Below are positions 17,607-26,801 of a stretch of 64,000 nucleotides of DNA, piece after piece. The stretch lies in assembly GCF_000306765.2 (NCBI RefSeq), contig NC_017941.2, positions 2,294,001 through 2,358,000 on the forward strand. Direction: 5' to 3'. Positions within the stretch are counted from its first letter, which is position 1. The number at the start of each line of letters is the position of its first letter. The position numbers and the translations under genes were made by a program. This DNA is from Haloferax mediterranei ATCC 33500. GTDB lineage: Archaea; Halobacteriota; Halobacteria; Halobacteriales; Haloferacaceae. The notes beneath the pieces were generated by a model. That model saw only the letters and a program-made list of their open reading frames with translations. It was not told where the DNA came from and ran no database searches.

Positions 17607-18092
17607 TCACAGCGGGCGGTCCATCTTCACGTATCGTGTCTCGTAACCCAGTTCCTCGTAACACGACTGTGCAACGTCGTTGCGGGCGTGGACGCTCAGG
17701 GTGGCTTGTTCGCATCCACGCTCGCGGCCCCACTCGTGTGCCCGCTCCAGCAGTGCCGTCCCGAGACCGTCGCCCCGTGCCTCGGGAGCGACGTAGAGGT
17801 CTTTCACCTTGGCAACCGAGCCGCGGGCGAACACCGACGGTGCCTCGGAGTACGAGACTGTCGTGTACCCAGCGAGACTCTGCCTCTCACTCTCGTCGTC
17901 GACCGCGACAAACGTCTGTACGTCTTCGTCGCCGAGTTGGTTCCGCCGGTACTGGATGGCTTCAGAGCGAACGTCCACATCGTCAGCCAGCGAATCGTGC
18001 GGGTCGATATCGCCCATCTCCTCCGCGAATGGGAACCACAGGTCGTCGACGAGTGCAGGTACGTCGGCGGCGTGAAGCGGTCGAATCTCCAT
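17607..18092 (-). CDS. GNAT family N-acetyltransferase
   Basis: A 161-residue GNAT acetyltransferase using acetyl-CoA. It starts MEIRPLHAADVPALVDDLW, has strand 4 plus the CoA-binding loop VKDLYVAPEARGDGLGTALL (motif A), and the C-terminal motif B segment NDVAQSCYEELGYETRYVKM. Substrate unknown. It lies in the same direction upstream of the YqcI/YcgG gene with about 100 bases between, so joint transcription is possible but not clear. Confidence 0.9.
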   Translation of the reverse strand: MEIRPLHAADVPALVDDLWFPFAEEMGDIDPHDSLADDVDVRSEAIQYRRNQLGDEDVQTFVAVDDESERQSLAGYTTVSYSEAPSVFARGSVAKVKDLYVAPEARGDGLGTALLERAHEWGRERGCEQATLSVHARNDVAQSCYEELGYETRYVKMDRPL

Positions 18093-18171
18093 GTGTCACC
18101 GACAACACCCAGTGTTGTCAAAAGATTATCTTCTTAAAAAGCGGTGAATATTCGGTCGCCTCTGTACTCGG

Positions 18172-18456
18172 TTACTCGATTTCCAGACTTCCGGATTCGC
18201 CCCCATCGCCGCCGTCTTCGTCCCATTCGAGTTCGAACTCGATGCTCAGCTCGCCGGGACCGTTGGCGGGGCCTTCGCGTTCGGCTTTCACCTCGAACGT
18301 CGGGGAAGCCGGTGGTTCCATCGTCACCGTCTGGTCGCCGGTCTTCAGCGTAATCGACTCGCCGGCGTCGAGTTTATCGGCGACGGTTCGGAGGTATGTC
18401 GCGATTTCGGTTCTCGTCTGTCGGCTCTCGGATTTGAATAGGACTTCTTCAGGCAC
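18172..18456 (-). CDS. Amphi-Trp domain protein
   Basis: A 94-residue protein matching the haloarchaeal amphi-Trp domain family: PEEVLFKSESRQTRTEIATY at the start, GESITLKTGDQTVTMEPP in the middle and an acidic tail ending LEIE. The name refers to an amphipathic pattern; function is unknown. The GTG at 18456 is chosen because a box-A-like GCTTATCC lies about 27 bases upstream and the family begins with this PEE segment; an ATG-free extension upstream is less likely. Confidence 0.8.
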   Translation of the reverse strand: MPEEVLFKSESRQTRTEIATYLRTVADKLDAGESITLKTGDQTVTMEPPASPTFEVKAEREGPANGPGELSIEFELEWDEDGGDGGESGSLEIE

Positions 18457-18533
18457 AATCAGGCATTGGGCACGCAAGGGGATAAGCTTCGTCTCGGTAA
18501 CAGAAAGAGACCTGTGACACGAAACGGGATGAG

Positions 18534-20033
18534 TCAGTCCGCTCGCAGGCCCTCAGTGAACCGGTGCTGGTTCTCCTCGGGTGCGGCGACAGTGAGCGCG
18601 GAAACACCGACAGTGAGGACGGCCGAGAGGACCATTCCCCAGAGGGCGTAGTCCCACGTGAGGTAGGTCGCACCGAAGACCGTCATCGACCCGACTTCGA
18701 CCGCGGGGATGAAGACGTGTGCGAGGTAGAACACCTGTCCACCGAGGATACCGGCGAACATGCCCGAGCGCGTGGTCTTGGCCCAGTAGAGCGCGACGAT
18801 AACCGGCAGTGCCATCTGGGCGAAGCCGCCGAAGGCGGTGTCACCGACTTCGACGAGCGTGCCGGGGCGGAACAGGCTCGCAACGAAGGTCAGGGTCGCA
18901 AAGAGCGCGACGCCGATGCGGGCAATCCACGCCTCGCGGGCGTCGGTCGCCGACGGGTTGACGAACGGGCGGTAGAGGTCGCGGGTGAAGTACGACGACC
19001 CCGAAAGCAGCATCGAGTCCGACGACGACATCATCGCGGCCATCGCACCGGCGACGACGAGGGCGGCGAACCATACCGGCGTGTACTCGTTGAGCAGGAC
19101 AGGAAGGACGTTCGCACCTTCGGGTACGGAGATGCCGAGACCGGCGGCCCACGTGCCGAGAATGAACGCGGGGACGAAAAGCAGGACGACGAGGACGGGC
19201 CACAGGGCAAACGAGCGCTTGAGGACCGCGCCCGATTTGGCGACGAAAAAGCGCTGGTTAATCTGCGGGAACATCGCCACGCCGAAGGCGATGGTGACGG
19301 CCGACGAGATGATGAACTGCGGCGAGTACAGCCCGCCGCCGAGGGCGAGAAACTCGGGCTTGTTCGTTGCGAGCGCGTTCGAGAGCGCCGAGGGACCGCC
19401 GGCCGCGGTCGCGACCCAGCCGACCGCGAGCCACACGACGCCGAGCATGAACAGCCCCTGAAGCGTGTCGGTCCACGCGACACCGCGCAGCCCCGCGATA
19501 ACGACGTAGACAATCATGAACACCGTGATTCCGGCGGCACCGGCCCAGTACGGGACGATACCGTTTGTGAGGCCGACGATAGCCTCACCGGCACCCATCT
19601 GCTGGAGCATCACGTACGGGAACAGCCAGAAGAGACTGAGACCCGCGACGAGGGCGCGGAGGCGCTTCGAGCCGAAGCGGTCGCCGAGCATCTCGCCGAG
19701 GGTAACGTAGCCGTGGGCCTTCCCGACGAGCCACTGCTTGTAGCCGACGACGTACCAGAGAATCGCGAAGAGAACGCCGTCCATGACGCCCATCACGAGA
19801 ATCCACTCCGGACCTGCCCGGAAGGCGAGGTCCGGCCCGCCGAAGAACGTAAACGCCGACAGGAGCGTCGCAAACGTCGTAAAGAGGAGGACGACGGTCC
19901 CGACGGACCGTCCGGCGAGGTAGTAGTCTTCAGCGTCCCTACTGGTGAGACGGTAAGCGAGTAACCCGACAGCGAGTGCGACCACCAGGTACGCCCCGAC
20001 GACGCCGAGTTGGATTTCGAGTTGAGACACCAT
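18534..20033 (-). CDS. Sodium:solute symporter family transporter
   Basis: A 499-residue transporter of the SSS family, which drives uptake of sugars, amino acids, organic acids or vitamins with Na+. It has about thirteen hydrophobic segments; the early YRLTSRDAEDYYLAGRSVG is characteristic, as is MAAMMSSSDSMLLSGSSYFT in the Na+-site region. The ATG overlaps the stop codon of the DUF3311 gene by one base (TGATG). Pairing with DUF3311 is common in bacteria and archaea and suggests a two-component uptake system. The divergent sugar isomerase points, weakly, to a sugar-related substrate. Confidence 0.92.
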   Translation of the reverse strand: MVSQLEIQLGVVGAYLVVALAVGLLAYRLTSRDAEDYYLAGRSVGTVVLLFTTFATLLSAFTFFGGPDLAFRAGPEWILVMGVMDGVLFAILWYVVGYKQWLVGKAHGYVTLGEMLGDRFGSKRLRALVAGLSLFWLFPYVMLQQMGAGEAIVGLTNGIVPYWAGAAGITVFMIVYVVIAGLRGVAWTDTLQGLFMLGVVWLAVGWVATAAGGPSALSNALATNKPEFLALGGGLYSPQFIISSAVTIAFGVAMFPQINQRFFVAKSGAVLKRSFALWPVLVVLLFVPAFILGTWAAGLGISVPEGANVLPVLLNEYTPVWFAALVVAGAMAAMMSSSDSMLLSGSSYFTRDLYRPFVNPSATDAREAWIARIGVALFATLTFVASLFRPGTLVEVGDTAFGGFAQMALPVIVALYWAKTTRSGMFAGILGGQVFYLAHVFIPAVEVGSMTVFGATYLTWDYALWGMVLSAVLTVGVSALTVAAPEENQHRFTEGLRAD

Positions 20034-20248
20034 CACTGCGTCCCTCCGATGATGCCACGGTCCCACGCCTGCCGCGTGAACAGGTGAAAGACGATGGCCG
20101 TCAGAATCATCCAGCCGATGTGCCACCAGAGCCACAGCGGAAGCCCAGCAAACACCCGGTCGTCGCCCCAGAGAAACCACGGGATGGCGAACGCCACGAG
20201 GACCGCGAACGTCGCAATCCAGCGATAGTCGATGCGCGTGCTCGTCAT
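20033..20248 (-). CDS. DUF3311 small membrane protein, symporter partner
   Basis: A 71-residue protein with two hydrophobic helices (WIATFAVLVAFAIPWFLW and PLWLWWHIGWMILTAIVFHL) and the conserved tryptophan-rich segment of DUF3311. It sits directly upstream of, and is translationally coupled with, the SSS transporter. It probably acts as an accessory subunit in the membrane. A box-A-like CTTTACG lies about 30 bases upstream. The start was chosen at MTSTRIDYRW; longer reading frames upstream run into the divergent promoter region. Confidence 0.85.
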   Translation of the reverse strand: MTSTRIDYRWIATFAVLVAFAIPWFLWGDDRVFAGLPLWLWWHIGWMILTAIVFHLFTRQAWDRGIIGGTQ

Positions 20249-20310
20249 TCGTAGGAACGATAATCGACAATTAGACGTAAAGGTTACCCTATTAATCTTC
20301 GTTGCGGCGA

Positions 20311-20333
20311 ATTGAAGACTAATTTTCTTCAAT
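20311..20333. promoter_or_regulatory. Inverted repeat between divergent symporter and isomerase genes
   Basis: ATTGAAG (20311-20317) and CTTCAAT (20327-20333) form perfect 7-bp arms around a 9-base AT-rich spacer. It is centred in the 169-base divergent intergenic region, so it could be an operator that controls both the symporter pair and the isomerase. No regulator gene is adjacent. Confidence 0.5.
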
Positions 20334-20417
20334 GGGCGGCGGCGTTCCGGCCGCGACGATTCGCCAGTGACCGCACCGGCGGAACAATTTCCAGCGGTGC
20401 ACCCGTCTTTGTAGCGT

Positions 20418-21161
20418 ATGAAGTTCGGGTTGCAGTTGTACTCGCTCCGGGCGCTCGGCGAGTCGACGCCGTCGATGATGAAACGCGCCGCCGCCGCCGG
20501 CTTCGACGGTGTCGAGTTCGCGGGCGTCGACGAGGACGAGTCCGTTCGCGCGGTGCTCGACGAGACGGGTCTCGAAGCACCCGCCGCCCACGTCCCAATC
20601 GAGGACCTCGAATCCGACCTCGACGCCGTCTGCGAGCGATATGGGAGACTCGGCGTGGAGACACTCGTCGTTCCGTATCTCCCACCCGAAGCCTTCGCGG
20701 ACGCCGACACGGTCGACGAAACAGCGCATCGGTTAGACGACTTGACGGCGAAGTGCGACGACCGAGGGGTCAGACTGCTGTATCACAATCACGAGCACGA
20801 ATTCAGGACGGTTGCGGGCGAACCTGTGCTCGAAAGGGTGGCAGCACACTCCGGTATCGGATTCGAACTCGACCTTGCATGGATACTGGCCGCCGGCTAC
20901 GACCCCGCCGAATACGTCGCCCGCTACGCCGACCGGACACCCATTATCCACCTGAAAGATGTCGTCCTCGACCCCGACGCCGAACGCGGCGGTCGGCCTG
21001 TCGCGCTCGGCGAAGGCGAACTCGATATCGAGCGCTGCCTCGCGGCCGCCGGAACCGAGTTCGTCGAGTGGGGTATCGTCGAACACGACGACCCCGACGA
21101 CCCGGCCACGTTCTGTGAATCCGCAGGGAGTGCCATTGCGACCTTCCGCACCGAGAAGTGA
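20418..21161 (+). CDS. Sugar phosphate isomerase/epimerase family protein (AP-endonuclease-2 barrel)
   Basis: A 247-residue TIM-barrel protein of the xylose-isomerase-like family. It begins MKFGLQLYSLRALGESTPSM and carries metal-site motifs: LYHNHEHEF, FELDLAWILAAG, and TPIIHLKDV. Members include inosose dehydratases, tagatose epimerases and many uncharacterised isomerases, so the substrate is not assigned. It is divergent from the SSS/DUF3311 pair, with a shared inverted repeat between, suggesting that the imported compound may be its substrate. Confidence 0.85.
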   Translation: MKFGLQLYSLRALGESTPSMMKRAAAAGFDGVEFAGVDEDESVRAVLDETGLEAPAAHVPIEDLESDLDAVCERYGRLGVETLVVPYLPPEAFADADTVDETAHRLDDLTAKCDDRGVRLLYHNHEHEFRTVAGEPVLERVAAHSGIGFELDLAWILAAGYDPAEYVARYADRTPIIHLKDVVLDPDAERGGRPVALGEGELDIERCLAAAGTEFVEWGIVEHDDPDDPATFCESAGSAIATFRTEK

Positions 21162-21285
21162 TAACGAAGTAGGGAGAGGTGTGACGGGAAAACGAGTGGA
21201 AGCGTGACGGCTGTTAGCGTCAGTGAATGACCGATGTAGCACGTTCGAATCGTCGGCCACGATAGATATTTCCCTCGGGGACAAC

Positions 21286-21294
21286 TTATATAAA
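21286..21294 (+). promoter_or_regulatory. Box A of dnaG with long 5' leader
   Basis: TTATATAAA is the strongest TATA box in the area. It lies about 75 bases before the dnaG ATG, so transcription would give a leader of roughly 45-50 bases, in contrast to the leaderless norm of this window. Confidence 0.6.
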
Positions 21295-21343
21295 GACGTT
21301 CGTGGGTCACGCCCATGACGCCATCACAATCACCCCATCATCA

Positions 21344-21357
21344 CCCCCCGTGGGGGG
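21344..21357 (+). promoter_or_regulatory. GC hairpin in the dnaG 5' leader
   Basis: Six C and six G residues separated by GT (CCCCCCGTGGGGGG) end ten bases before the dnaG ATG. A five-pair C/G stem with a four-base loop can form just ahead of the start codon, in the place of a ribosome binding site, and could limit or regulate translation. Confidence 0.5.
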
Positions 21358-21366
21358 AATTCACCA

Positions 21367-22815
21367 ATGGACGACACTGCAAAATATCTCATTCACGCTT
21401 CCATCTCCGCCGACGGAGTCGTCGAACGGAGCGACGTGGTCGGGGCCATCTTCGGCCAGACCGAGGGCCTCCTCGGCGACGACCTCGACCTCCGTGACCT
21501 CCAACAGTCCTCGAAGGTCGGTCGGATAGACGTACAGATAGACTCGGAAAACGGCCACTCGTTCGGCCAAATGACCATCGCGAGCAGTCTTGATAAGGTT
21601 GAGACGGCGATTCTCGCGGCCTCACTGGAGACGCTGACCCGCGTCGGCCCGTGTCAGGCGGTCATCGAAGTTACGAACATCGAAGACGTTCGGGAGGCCA
21701 AACGCCGGATGGTCGTCGAACGCGCCAAAGAACTGCTCTCGGAATCGTTCGACGACACCGTGATGACCTCGTCGGAAATCCTCGAAGAGGTCAAAGAGAG
21801 CGTCCGCGTCGAAGACATCTCCGAGTATCACGGGCTTCCGGCCGGTCCTCGCGTCACCGACTCGGACGCCATCATCGTCGTCGAAGGCCGTGCCGACGTG
21901 CTGACGCTGCTTCGATACGGTATCAAAAACGCCATCGCCGTCGAGGGGACCAACATCCCAGACGAGGTGGCCGGACTCACCCAAGAGCGGACCGTCACGA
22001 CGTTTCTCGACGGCGACCGCGGCGGCGAACTCATCCTCCGCGAACTCGCGCAAGTCGGCGACGTAGACTACGTCGCGTTCGCACCCGAGGGGCAGTCCGT
22101 CGAAGACCTCGACCGCAGTGCAGTCATCCGGTCGCTTCGGAACAAAGTCGCCTTGGCATCGCTCCCCGACGACAGCGAATTCCGGGCCGCCGTTGCTGCT
22201 GCCAACGAGACAGGGGAAGTTCCACCGGACCCTCACACGGAGTCGCCGACGACTGACGACGCGTCGTCGACTCCAACCGCGGACGACCCCACCGACGCGG
22301 CCACCGAGACGGGTTCCAACACCGGCAGTGCCGTCACCGTCGAAAAAACTGCGGACGTTGACGCCGGTATCGACACGGACGACAGCGTCGGTTCGGGGGA
22401 GCGTATCGATACAGGCGACGAAGGAGACGGAAACACCGGCACCGATGCAGGCGCAGGTTCTGACGTGTTCACGGCGGAAGTCGAAACCGTCGCCGAGACA
22501 GTCGACGCTGTACCGGAGACACGGTCGCTCTCAGACCACGTCCGCGAGATTGTCGACGACGAAAGCGGCTTGGCTCGCCTGCTCGATTCGGACCTCGGAC
22601 TCATCGACGAAGTCGCCGTCGAGAAGATTTACGACACGATAGAGTACACCGAACCAGTCCCGGCTTTCGTCGTTATCGACGGCGAGGCGAGTCAGAAACT
22701 CGTCGATATCGCGGCCCAGCAGGGTGTTGGAGATATCGTTGCTCGCTCGACCGGAGAGTACGTGAAAAAACCAGTCAGCGTCCGCGTCAGGACTGCCAGT
22801 CAACTGCTAGACTAA
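21367..22815 (+). CDS. dnaG: DNA primase DnaG (archaeal, exosome-associated)
   Basis: A 482-residue archaeal DnaG. The N-terminal region ([20 protein letters not shown]) and the Toprim domain near residues 170-250 ([15 protein letters not shown] with catalytic Glu, and [12 protein letters not shown] with the Asp-x-Asp motif) are clear. An acidic Thr/Asp/Gly linker of about 100 residues (roughly 280-380) follows, typical of haloarchaeal versions. The C-terminal domain ends [12 protein letters not shown]. In archaea DnaG is a subunit of the RNA exosome, where it aids poly(A) binding, while replication priming is mostly done by PriSL. Confidence 0.95.
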   Translation: MDDTAKYLIHASISADGVVERSDVVGAIFGQTEGLLGDDLDLRDLQQSSKVGRIDVQIDSENGHSFGQMTIASSLDKVETAILAASLETLTRVGPCQAVIEVTNIEDVREAKRRMVVERAKELLSESFDDTVMTSSEILEEVKESVRVEDISEYHGLPAGPRVTDSDAIIVVEGRADVLTLLRYGIKNAIAVEGTNIPDEVAGLTQERTVTTFLDGDRGGELILRELAQVGDVDYVAFAPEGQSVEDLDRSAVIRSLRNKVALASLPDDSEFRAAVAAANETGEVPPDPHTESPTTDDASSTPTADDPTDAATETGSNTGSAVTVEKTADVDAGIDTDDSVGSGERIDTGDEGDGNTGTDAGAGSDVFTAEVETVAETVDAVPETRSLSDHVREIVDDESGLARLLDSDLGLIDEVAVEKIYDTIEYTEPVPAFVVIDGEASQKLVDIAAQQGVGDIVARSTGEYVKKPVSVRVRTASQLLD

Positions 22816-22828
22816 GAGCCAACGATAC

Positions 22829-23227
22829 CTAAGGCGTCAGAACGAGTCGTATTCCGTCGTCGCTGCCGAACGCACCGGAAATTCGGTCATCACGGTGGAA
22901 CCCGAGTGTTTCGTAGCATGCCCGAGCACCGTCGTTTTCCGGATGAACTAACACCGTGAGCGGCGCATCCGACCGTGCCGCACGGTACGCCTCGAGCAAC
23001 GCAGTCGCACGCCCCTCCCGTCGGGCATCGACGGAAACCGCGAGTTCGGTCAAGTGGGTGCCAACACCGAGGAGATAGCCGACCGGCCGGTCGCAGTCGT
23101 CGACAGAAACGAAGAGCATACCGACCGCCGGCCACGCGTCGAGGAGGGCTGGTGACGGATGCGAGATGAGACGCTGGAGCGATTCGACAGCGTGTTCGTC
23201 ATCGGGTCGGCCGCGCCGAACGGTCAC
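22829..23227 (-). CDS. GNAT family N-acetyltransferase
   Basis: A 132-residue GNAT protein with TVRRGRPDDEHAVESLQRLI at the start, the strand/loop ELAVSVDARREGRATALLEA (CoA pyrophosphate loop, degenerate) and ENDGARACYETLGFHRDDR. Substrate unknown. The GTG at 23227 is preferred because it overlaps the stop codon of the DUF92 gene (GTGA), implying translational coupling; a GTG four codons upstream is also possible. Confidence 0.8.
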   Translation of the reverse strand: MTVRRGRPDDEHAVESLQRLISHPSPALLDAWPAVGMLFVSVDDCDRPVGYLLGVGTHLTELAVSVDARREGRATALLEAYRAARSDAPLTVLVHPENDGARACYETLGFHRDDRISGAFGSDDGIRLVLTP

Positions 23228-24540
23228 AGCGGAATCCACACGGCGAGCGCACCCAGCGCGCCAGCAAGGGTTGCGAGGAAGTTGACCGCCTGATTGCCGA
23301 GTCCAGCACCCTCGACGGTCGCACCGAGGAGACTGTCGACCGTCATGCCGATGATACCGCCCGCGAGAACCGCAACCGCGCCCGTGGTCGAGAGCGGAAG
23401 CAACACCGAAGCGACGCCCGCGATAAGCGCCGACCCGACGATACCAGCGACTTCACCCTGCCACGTGACCCCACCGTCGGTACCCGGCGGAACCGGTTTG
23501 AACGACGTGATAAGCCGTGGGTTATCGAACAGGCCACCGATTTCGCTGGAGAGTGTGTCGCTCATCGCGGCGGCGACGGACCCGGCAAACGCGAGGACGA
23601 ACAGGTCGGTTCCGAGCGAGTGTCCGAGCGTCTGTGTCGTAGCATAGCCGATAACCGAGACGAGTGCGACCGCCGCGTTACCGAGGACGTTCCCCGTGCC
23701 ACGAGCGCCGTCATTCCCTTCTGCGACGCCGCGTTCGGCCTTCTGGTCGTACTTGAACTTGGTTGCGAGCGCGCCGACACCGAAGAACGAGACGAGGACG
23801 ACAGCCCACCCGAATCCGCCGAAGCCGATAGTGAGGAGCAAAAGCAGTACGCCCGTAATAACGCCAGCAATGGAGGCCGTGCCGAGCGCGTAGGCGGCAT
23901 ACCCGATTGCAATCGTAAAGGCAAACGAGACGGCAGTCTGTGTCGGTGAAATCGGCCCGGCAATCGCGTTGAACCCCCACAGTGAGAGGCCGACAGAGAG
24001 CATGACGAGCGGGTCGTCACGCTCGTAGAGGGTGGTTCGGAGCAGTGTGGCGACGAGTCCGCCCAGCGCGGCGAGGAACGTGAACTGGGAAATCTGAACC
24101 TGATTCAGTTCACCCGTCAGTACCACGATAACCACTTGTCCGGCCGTTCCGGCCAGTACCGCGGCGGTGACGAACCCGGCCGAGCGAAGGAACTCGTCGT
24201 CCGTCGTCGACTCCACCAGTCGTGCCCCGAGGTTGCCGTATGCGAGTAGTAACACGGCTGCAACGAACACCGTGAGCGGCATCTTGACCCGGGGGACAGT
24301 CGCTAACAGCGCCAGTCCGGTCGCGGCGAGGGCGAATCCAGCCAGCCCGTTGAGGCGGCCGTCTTCCCTGTCACCGGGTCGCGCGAACAGCTCGAAGAGG
24401 GGGCCGTCGTCGATGACGAAGGCCGCCAAGAGCGCGACTGCGGCGAAGGGCGCGAAGGCGGCCGTACCGAGACTGGGGGCCGCGAGGGCCAACGTCCCGA
24501 CGACCGCGAACCCACCCGCTCGCCGTAGTGTGGAAGTCAC
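23224..24540 (-). CDS. DUF92 family membrane protein (VTE6-like)
   Basis: A 438-residue protein with about twelve hydrophobic segments. The C-terminal half carries the DUF92/TIGR00297 marks: FGVGALATKFKYDQKAERGV, GNAAVALVSVIGY, AAAMSDTLSSEIG, and a final GMTVDSLLGATVEG. Plant and cyanobacterial relatives (VTE6) are phytyl-phosphate kinases, so a polyprenyl-phosphate kinase role is plausible here. The GTG start is supported by a box A (GTTAAGTG) about 28 bases upstream. It is divergent from a cis-prenyltransferase-like gene, which strengthens a link to isoprenoid phosphate metabolism. Confidence 0.85.
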   Translation of the reverse strand: MTSTLRRAGGFAVVGTLALAAPSLGTAAFAPFAAVALLAAFVIDDGPLFELFARPGDREDGRLNGLAGFALAATGLALLATVPRVKMPLTVFVAAVLLLAYGNLGARLVESTTDDEFLRSAGFVTAAVLAGTAGQVVIVVLTGELNQVQISQFTFLAALGGLVATLLRTTLYERDDPLVMLSVGLSLWGFNAIAGPISPTQTAVSFAFTIAIGYAAYALGTASIAGVITGVLLLLLTIGFGGFGWAVVLVSFFGVGALATKFKYDQKAERGVAEGNDGARGTGNVLGNAAVALVSVIGYATTQTLGHSLGTDLFVLAFAGSVAAAMSDTLSSEIGGLFDNPRLITSFKPVPPGTDGGVTWQGEVAGIVGSALIAGVASVLLPLSTTGAVAVLAGGIIGMTVDSLLGATVEGAGLGNQAVNFLATLAGALGALAVWIPL

Positions 24541-24661
24541 ACCGTTCGGTATCCCCGACTCGCACTTAACCCTCCCGACATCAGAGACCCCCGACAATCG
24601 CGCCCACACCCCGGCGCGTCGAACCCGAAGCGTTAGGGGAACCGGCGAAAGACGAGACGGC

Positions 24662-25270
24662 GTGGGACTGTACGACTACTACCTTGCCCTCCGGTTCCGC
24701 CTCGACGACGCTGCAGCACCCGAACACGTCGCGCTCGTCATCACCGAGCGCGACCTGCTGGAACAGGGTGCCTACGACACGCTCGAAGCGTTCATTCGCT
24801 GGGCGTTCGAGTTCGGGAGCGAACGCGTTACCATCTCCGTGAGCGTCCTCGACGAGGCAGTCGTTCCGACGCTCGCCCGCGAACTCCGCGACATCGATTC
24901 GCCCGCCGAAATCGAGGTCCGAGAACCCGGCGATACCGAGCGCGCCGACGCCCCCGTACAGGTCAATATCGGTCTCGGCGGCAAGCGCGAGTTCGCCGCC
25001 GTCGTCCGGTCGCTCGCCGAGGAAGTCGATGCCGGAGAAATCGACCCCAAGGATATCGACTCCGAGGACATCGAAGAACGACTCGTGTTCCCCGACGAAC
25101 CCGATTTCGTGGTCAAGACGGGGGCAGAGCGCCTGTCTGACTTCATGATTTGGCAGTCCGTGTACGCCGAACTGTACTTCACCGACGTGAACTGGCGGGA
25201 CTTCCGGAAACGGGACTACTTGCGTGCGTTGCGTGACTATCAGGACAGACAGCGGCGGTTTGGTCGATAG
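24662..25270 (+). CDS. Truncated cis-prenyltransferase (UPP synthase) paralogue
   Basis: A 202-residue protein whose C-terminus clearly belongs to the undecaprenyl diphosphate synthase family: DFVVKTGAERLSDFMIWQSV, then YAELYFTDVNWRDFRKRDYL and DYQDRQRRFGR. The N-terminal part (GLYDYYLALRFRL) lacks the DGNRRxA motif with the catalytic aspartate and substrate P-loop, so it probably has no catalysis alone. Some cis-prenyltransferases, like human NgBR with DHDDS, work as heteromers with such inactive subunits that supply the C-terminal RxG motif. The full-length paralogue is nearby at 26802-27731. GTG start. Confidence 0.85.
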   Translation: MGLYDYYLALRFRLDDAAAPEHVALVITERDLLEQGAYDTLEAFIRWAFEFGSERVTISVSVLDEAVVPTLARELRDIDSPAEIEVREPGDTERADAPVQVNIGLGGKREFAAVVRSLAEEVDAGEIDPKDIDSEDIEERLVFPDEPDFVVKTGAERLSDFMIWQSVYAELYFTDVNWRDFRKRDYLRALRDYQDRQRRFGR

Positions 25271-25393
25271 CCCGAATCACGCATCGACGGACATCAACTC
25301 CTGCTGCTTTCCGACCGAATCGCGTTTCTCGATAACACAAAGAGCACGTTGACTTAACAGAAAGCACATTGTTAGCCAATTGAATGGTTTCGT

Positions 25394-26755
25394 ATGAATC
25401 GCCGTGAGATACTGGCGCTGTCGGGCGCACTCGCCGCCGCGAGCCTTGCGGGTTGCGCTGGCGGTGACGGGTCGCAGACAGAGACCGAGACAGACGAAAC
25501 ACCCTCCACAGACACGCCGACGGAAACGCCAACCGAGACACCGGACGGAGAGCCACCGACTGGTGAGCCAACTGTCGACAACGAGCAACTCGCTGCTCTG
25601 GCGGCTGGAAACGCCGAGTTCGCACTCGACCTGCATTCCCATCTCGCGGCCAAGGACGGCGGCAATCAGTTCCTCTCGCCGTACAGCATCTCGGTCGCAC
25701 TGGCGATGACCTACGCCGGTGCCCGCGGCGAGACCCGCACGCAGATGGAGGAGACGTTGCGCTACACGCTCGGTGACGAGGTTCACCCGGCATTTTCCGA
25801 CCTGCAAGCCGCCCTCGAATCTCGGGAGACGGCGAAGAATAGAGTAGAGGACGAGGAGGTCGATGCCTTCCAGTTGGCCGTCGCAAACGCGCTGTGGGGG
25901 CAAGAGGGGTACCCGTTTTCCGACGAGTACCTCTCGGTGCTGGAGGAGAATTACGGGAGCGGACTCCGAGAGGCGGACTTCACCAACGACCCCGACGGCG
26001 AGCGAAAGCGCATCAACCAATGGGTCGCCGACCAGACCGAAGACCGAATCGAAGACCTGCTTCCGGCGGACGCCATCACCCCACAGACCGTCCTCGTCCT
26101 CACGAACGCCATCTACTTCATGGCCAGTTGGTTGCACAAGTTCGACCCCAAGAACACCGAAGACGGCATCTTCACCGCGCTGGACGGAACCGAATCGACG
26201 GTTCCACTCATGCAACAAGAACTGGAGGCAAACTACGCTGACCTCCCTACTGCGCAGGCTGTCGAACTCCCGTACATCGGTGAGGAGGTGTCGATGGTGC
26301 TCATGCTCCCCGACGAAGGTGAGTTCGAGTCGTTCGAGCAGAACCTCGATACGAGTCGCCTGTTCGGCATTTTCCAAGAATTGAGTCGGGCACAAGGAAC
26401 GCTCGTGTTTCCTCGGTTCGAGTTCGAGACGGAGGTCCAACTCTCGGACGCACTCTCCGAACTCGGAATGCCCATTGCGTTCGGTTCGGGTGCCGACTTC
26501 AGCGGCATGGTCGAAGGCGACCAGAGTGGCCTCATGATAGACGAAGTGTACCACAAGACGTTCGTATCCGTCGACGAGGAAGGGACGGAGGCAGCGGCCT
26601 CGACAGCCGTGGTTATGATGGAGTCGTTGCCGCCGCAGTGGGACGAACTCCGGTTCGACCGCCCGTTCCTGTTCTGTATCCGCGACAAGCCGACTGACGC
26701 GGTGCTGTTCTACGGCCGGGTCGTCGATGCCGGCGCTGCACAGGACGAGAACTAG
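25394..26755 (+). CDS. Serpin-family lipoprotein (serine protease inhibitor)
   Basis: A 453-residue serpin. The leader NRREILALSGALAAASLAGC is a Tat-type lipoprotein signal with lipid-anchored Cys21, followed by a Thr/Pro/Glu-rich spacer to about residue 60. Serpin landmarks follow: FLSPYSISVALAMTYAGARG, TVLVLTNAIYFMASW, and the hinge EEGTEAAASTAVVM that marks an inhibitory reactive loop, then FDRPFLFCIRD. By hinge counting the scissile bond falls near Glu-Ser-Leu. It would act at the outer cell face, perhaps controlling secreted halolysin-type proteases. Confidence 0.93.
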   Translation: MNRREILALSGALAAASLAGCAGGDGSQTETETDETPSTDTPTETPTETPDGEPPTGEPTVDNEQLAALAAGNAEFALDLHSHLAAKDGGNQFLSPYSISVALAMTYAGARGETRTQMEETLRYTLGDEVHPAFSDLQAALESRETAKNRVEDEEVDAFQLAVANALWGQEGYPFSDEYLSVLEENYGSGLREADFTNDPDGERKRINQWVADQTEDRIEDLLPADAITPQTVLVLTNAIYFMASWLHKFDPKNTEDGIFTALDGTESTVPLMQQELEANYADLPTAQAVELPYIGEEVSMVLMLPDEGEFESFEQNLDTSRLFGIFQELSRAQGTLVFPRFEFETEVQLSDALSELGMPIAFGSGADFSGMVEGDQSGLMIDEVYHKTFVSVDEEGTEAAASTAVVMMESLPPQWDELRFDRPFLFCIRDKPTDAVLFYGRVVDAGAAQDEN

Positions 26756-26801
26756 CACCGCAGAATCTTCGCGCCGCGGAATCGGTGGTCGTTCGTTCCG
26801 G

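Noticed and set aside
18564..19964. 466-codon plus-strand frame opposite the symporter
   Set aside because: It mirrors a transporter gene with clear membrane segments and has no domain of its own.
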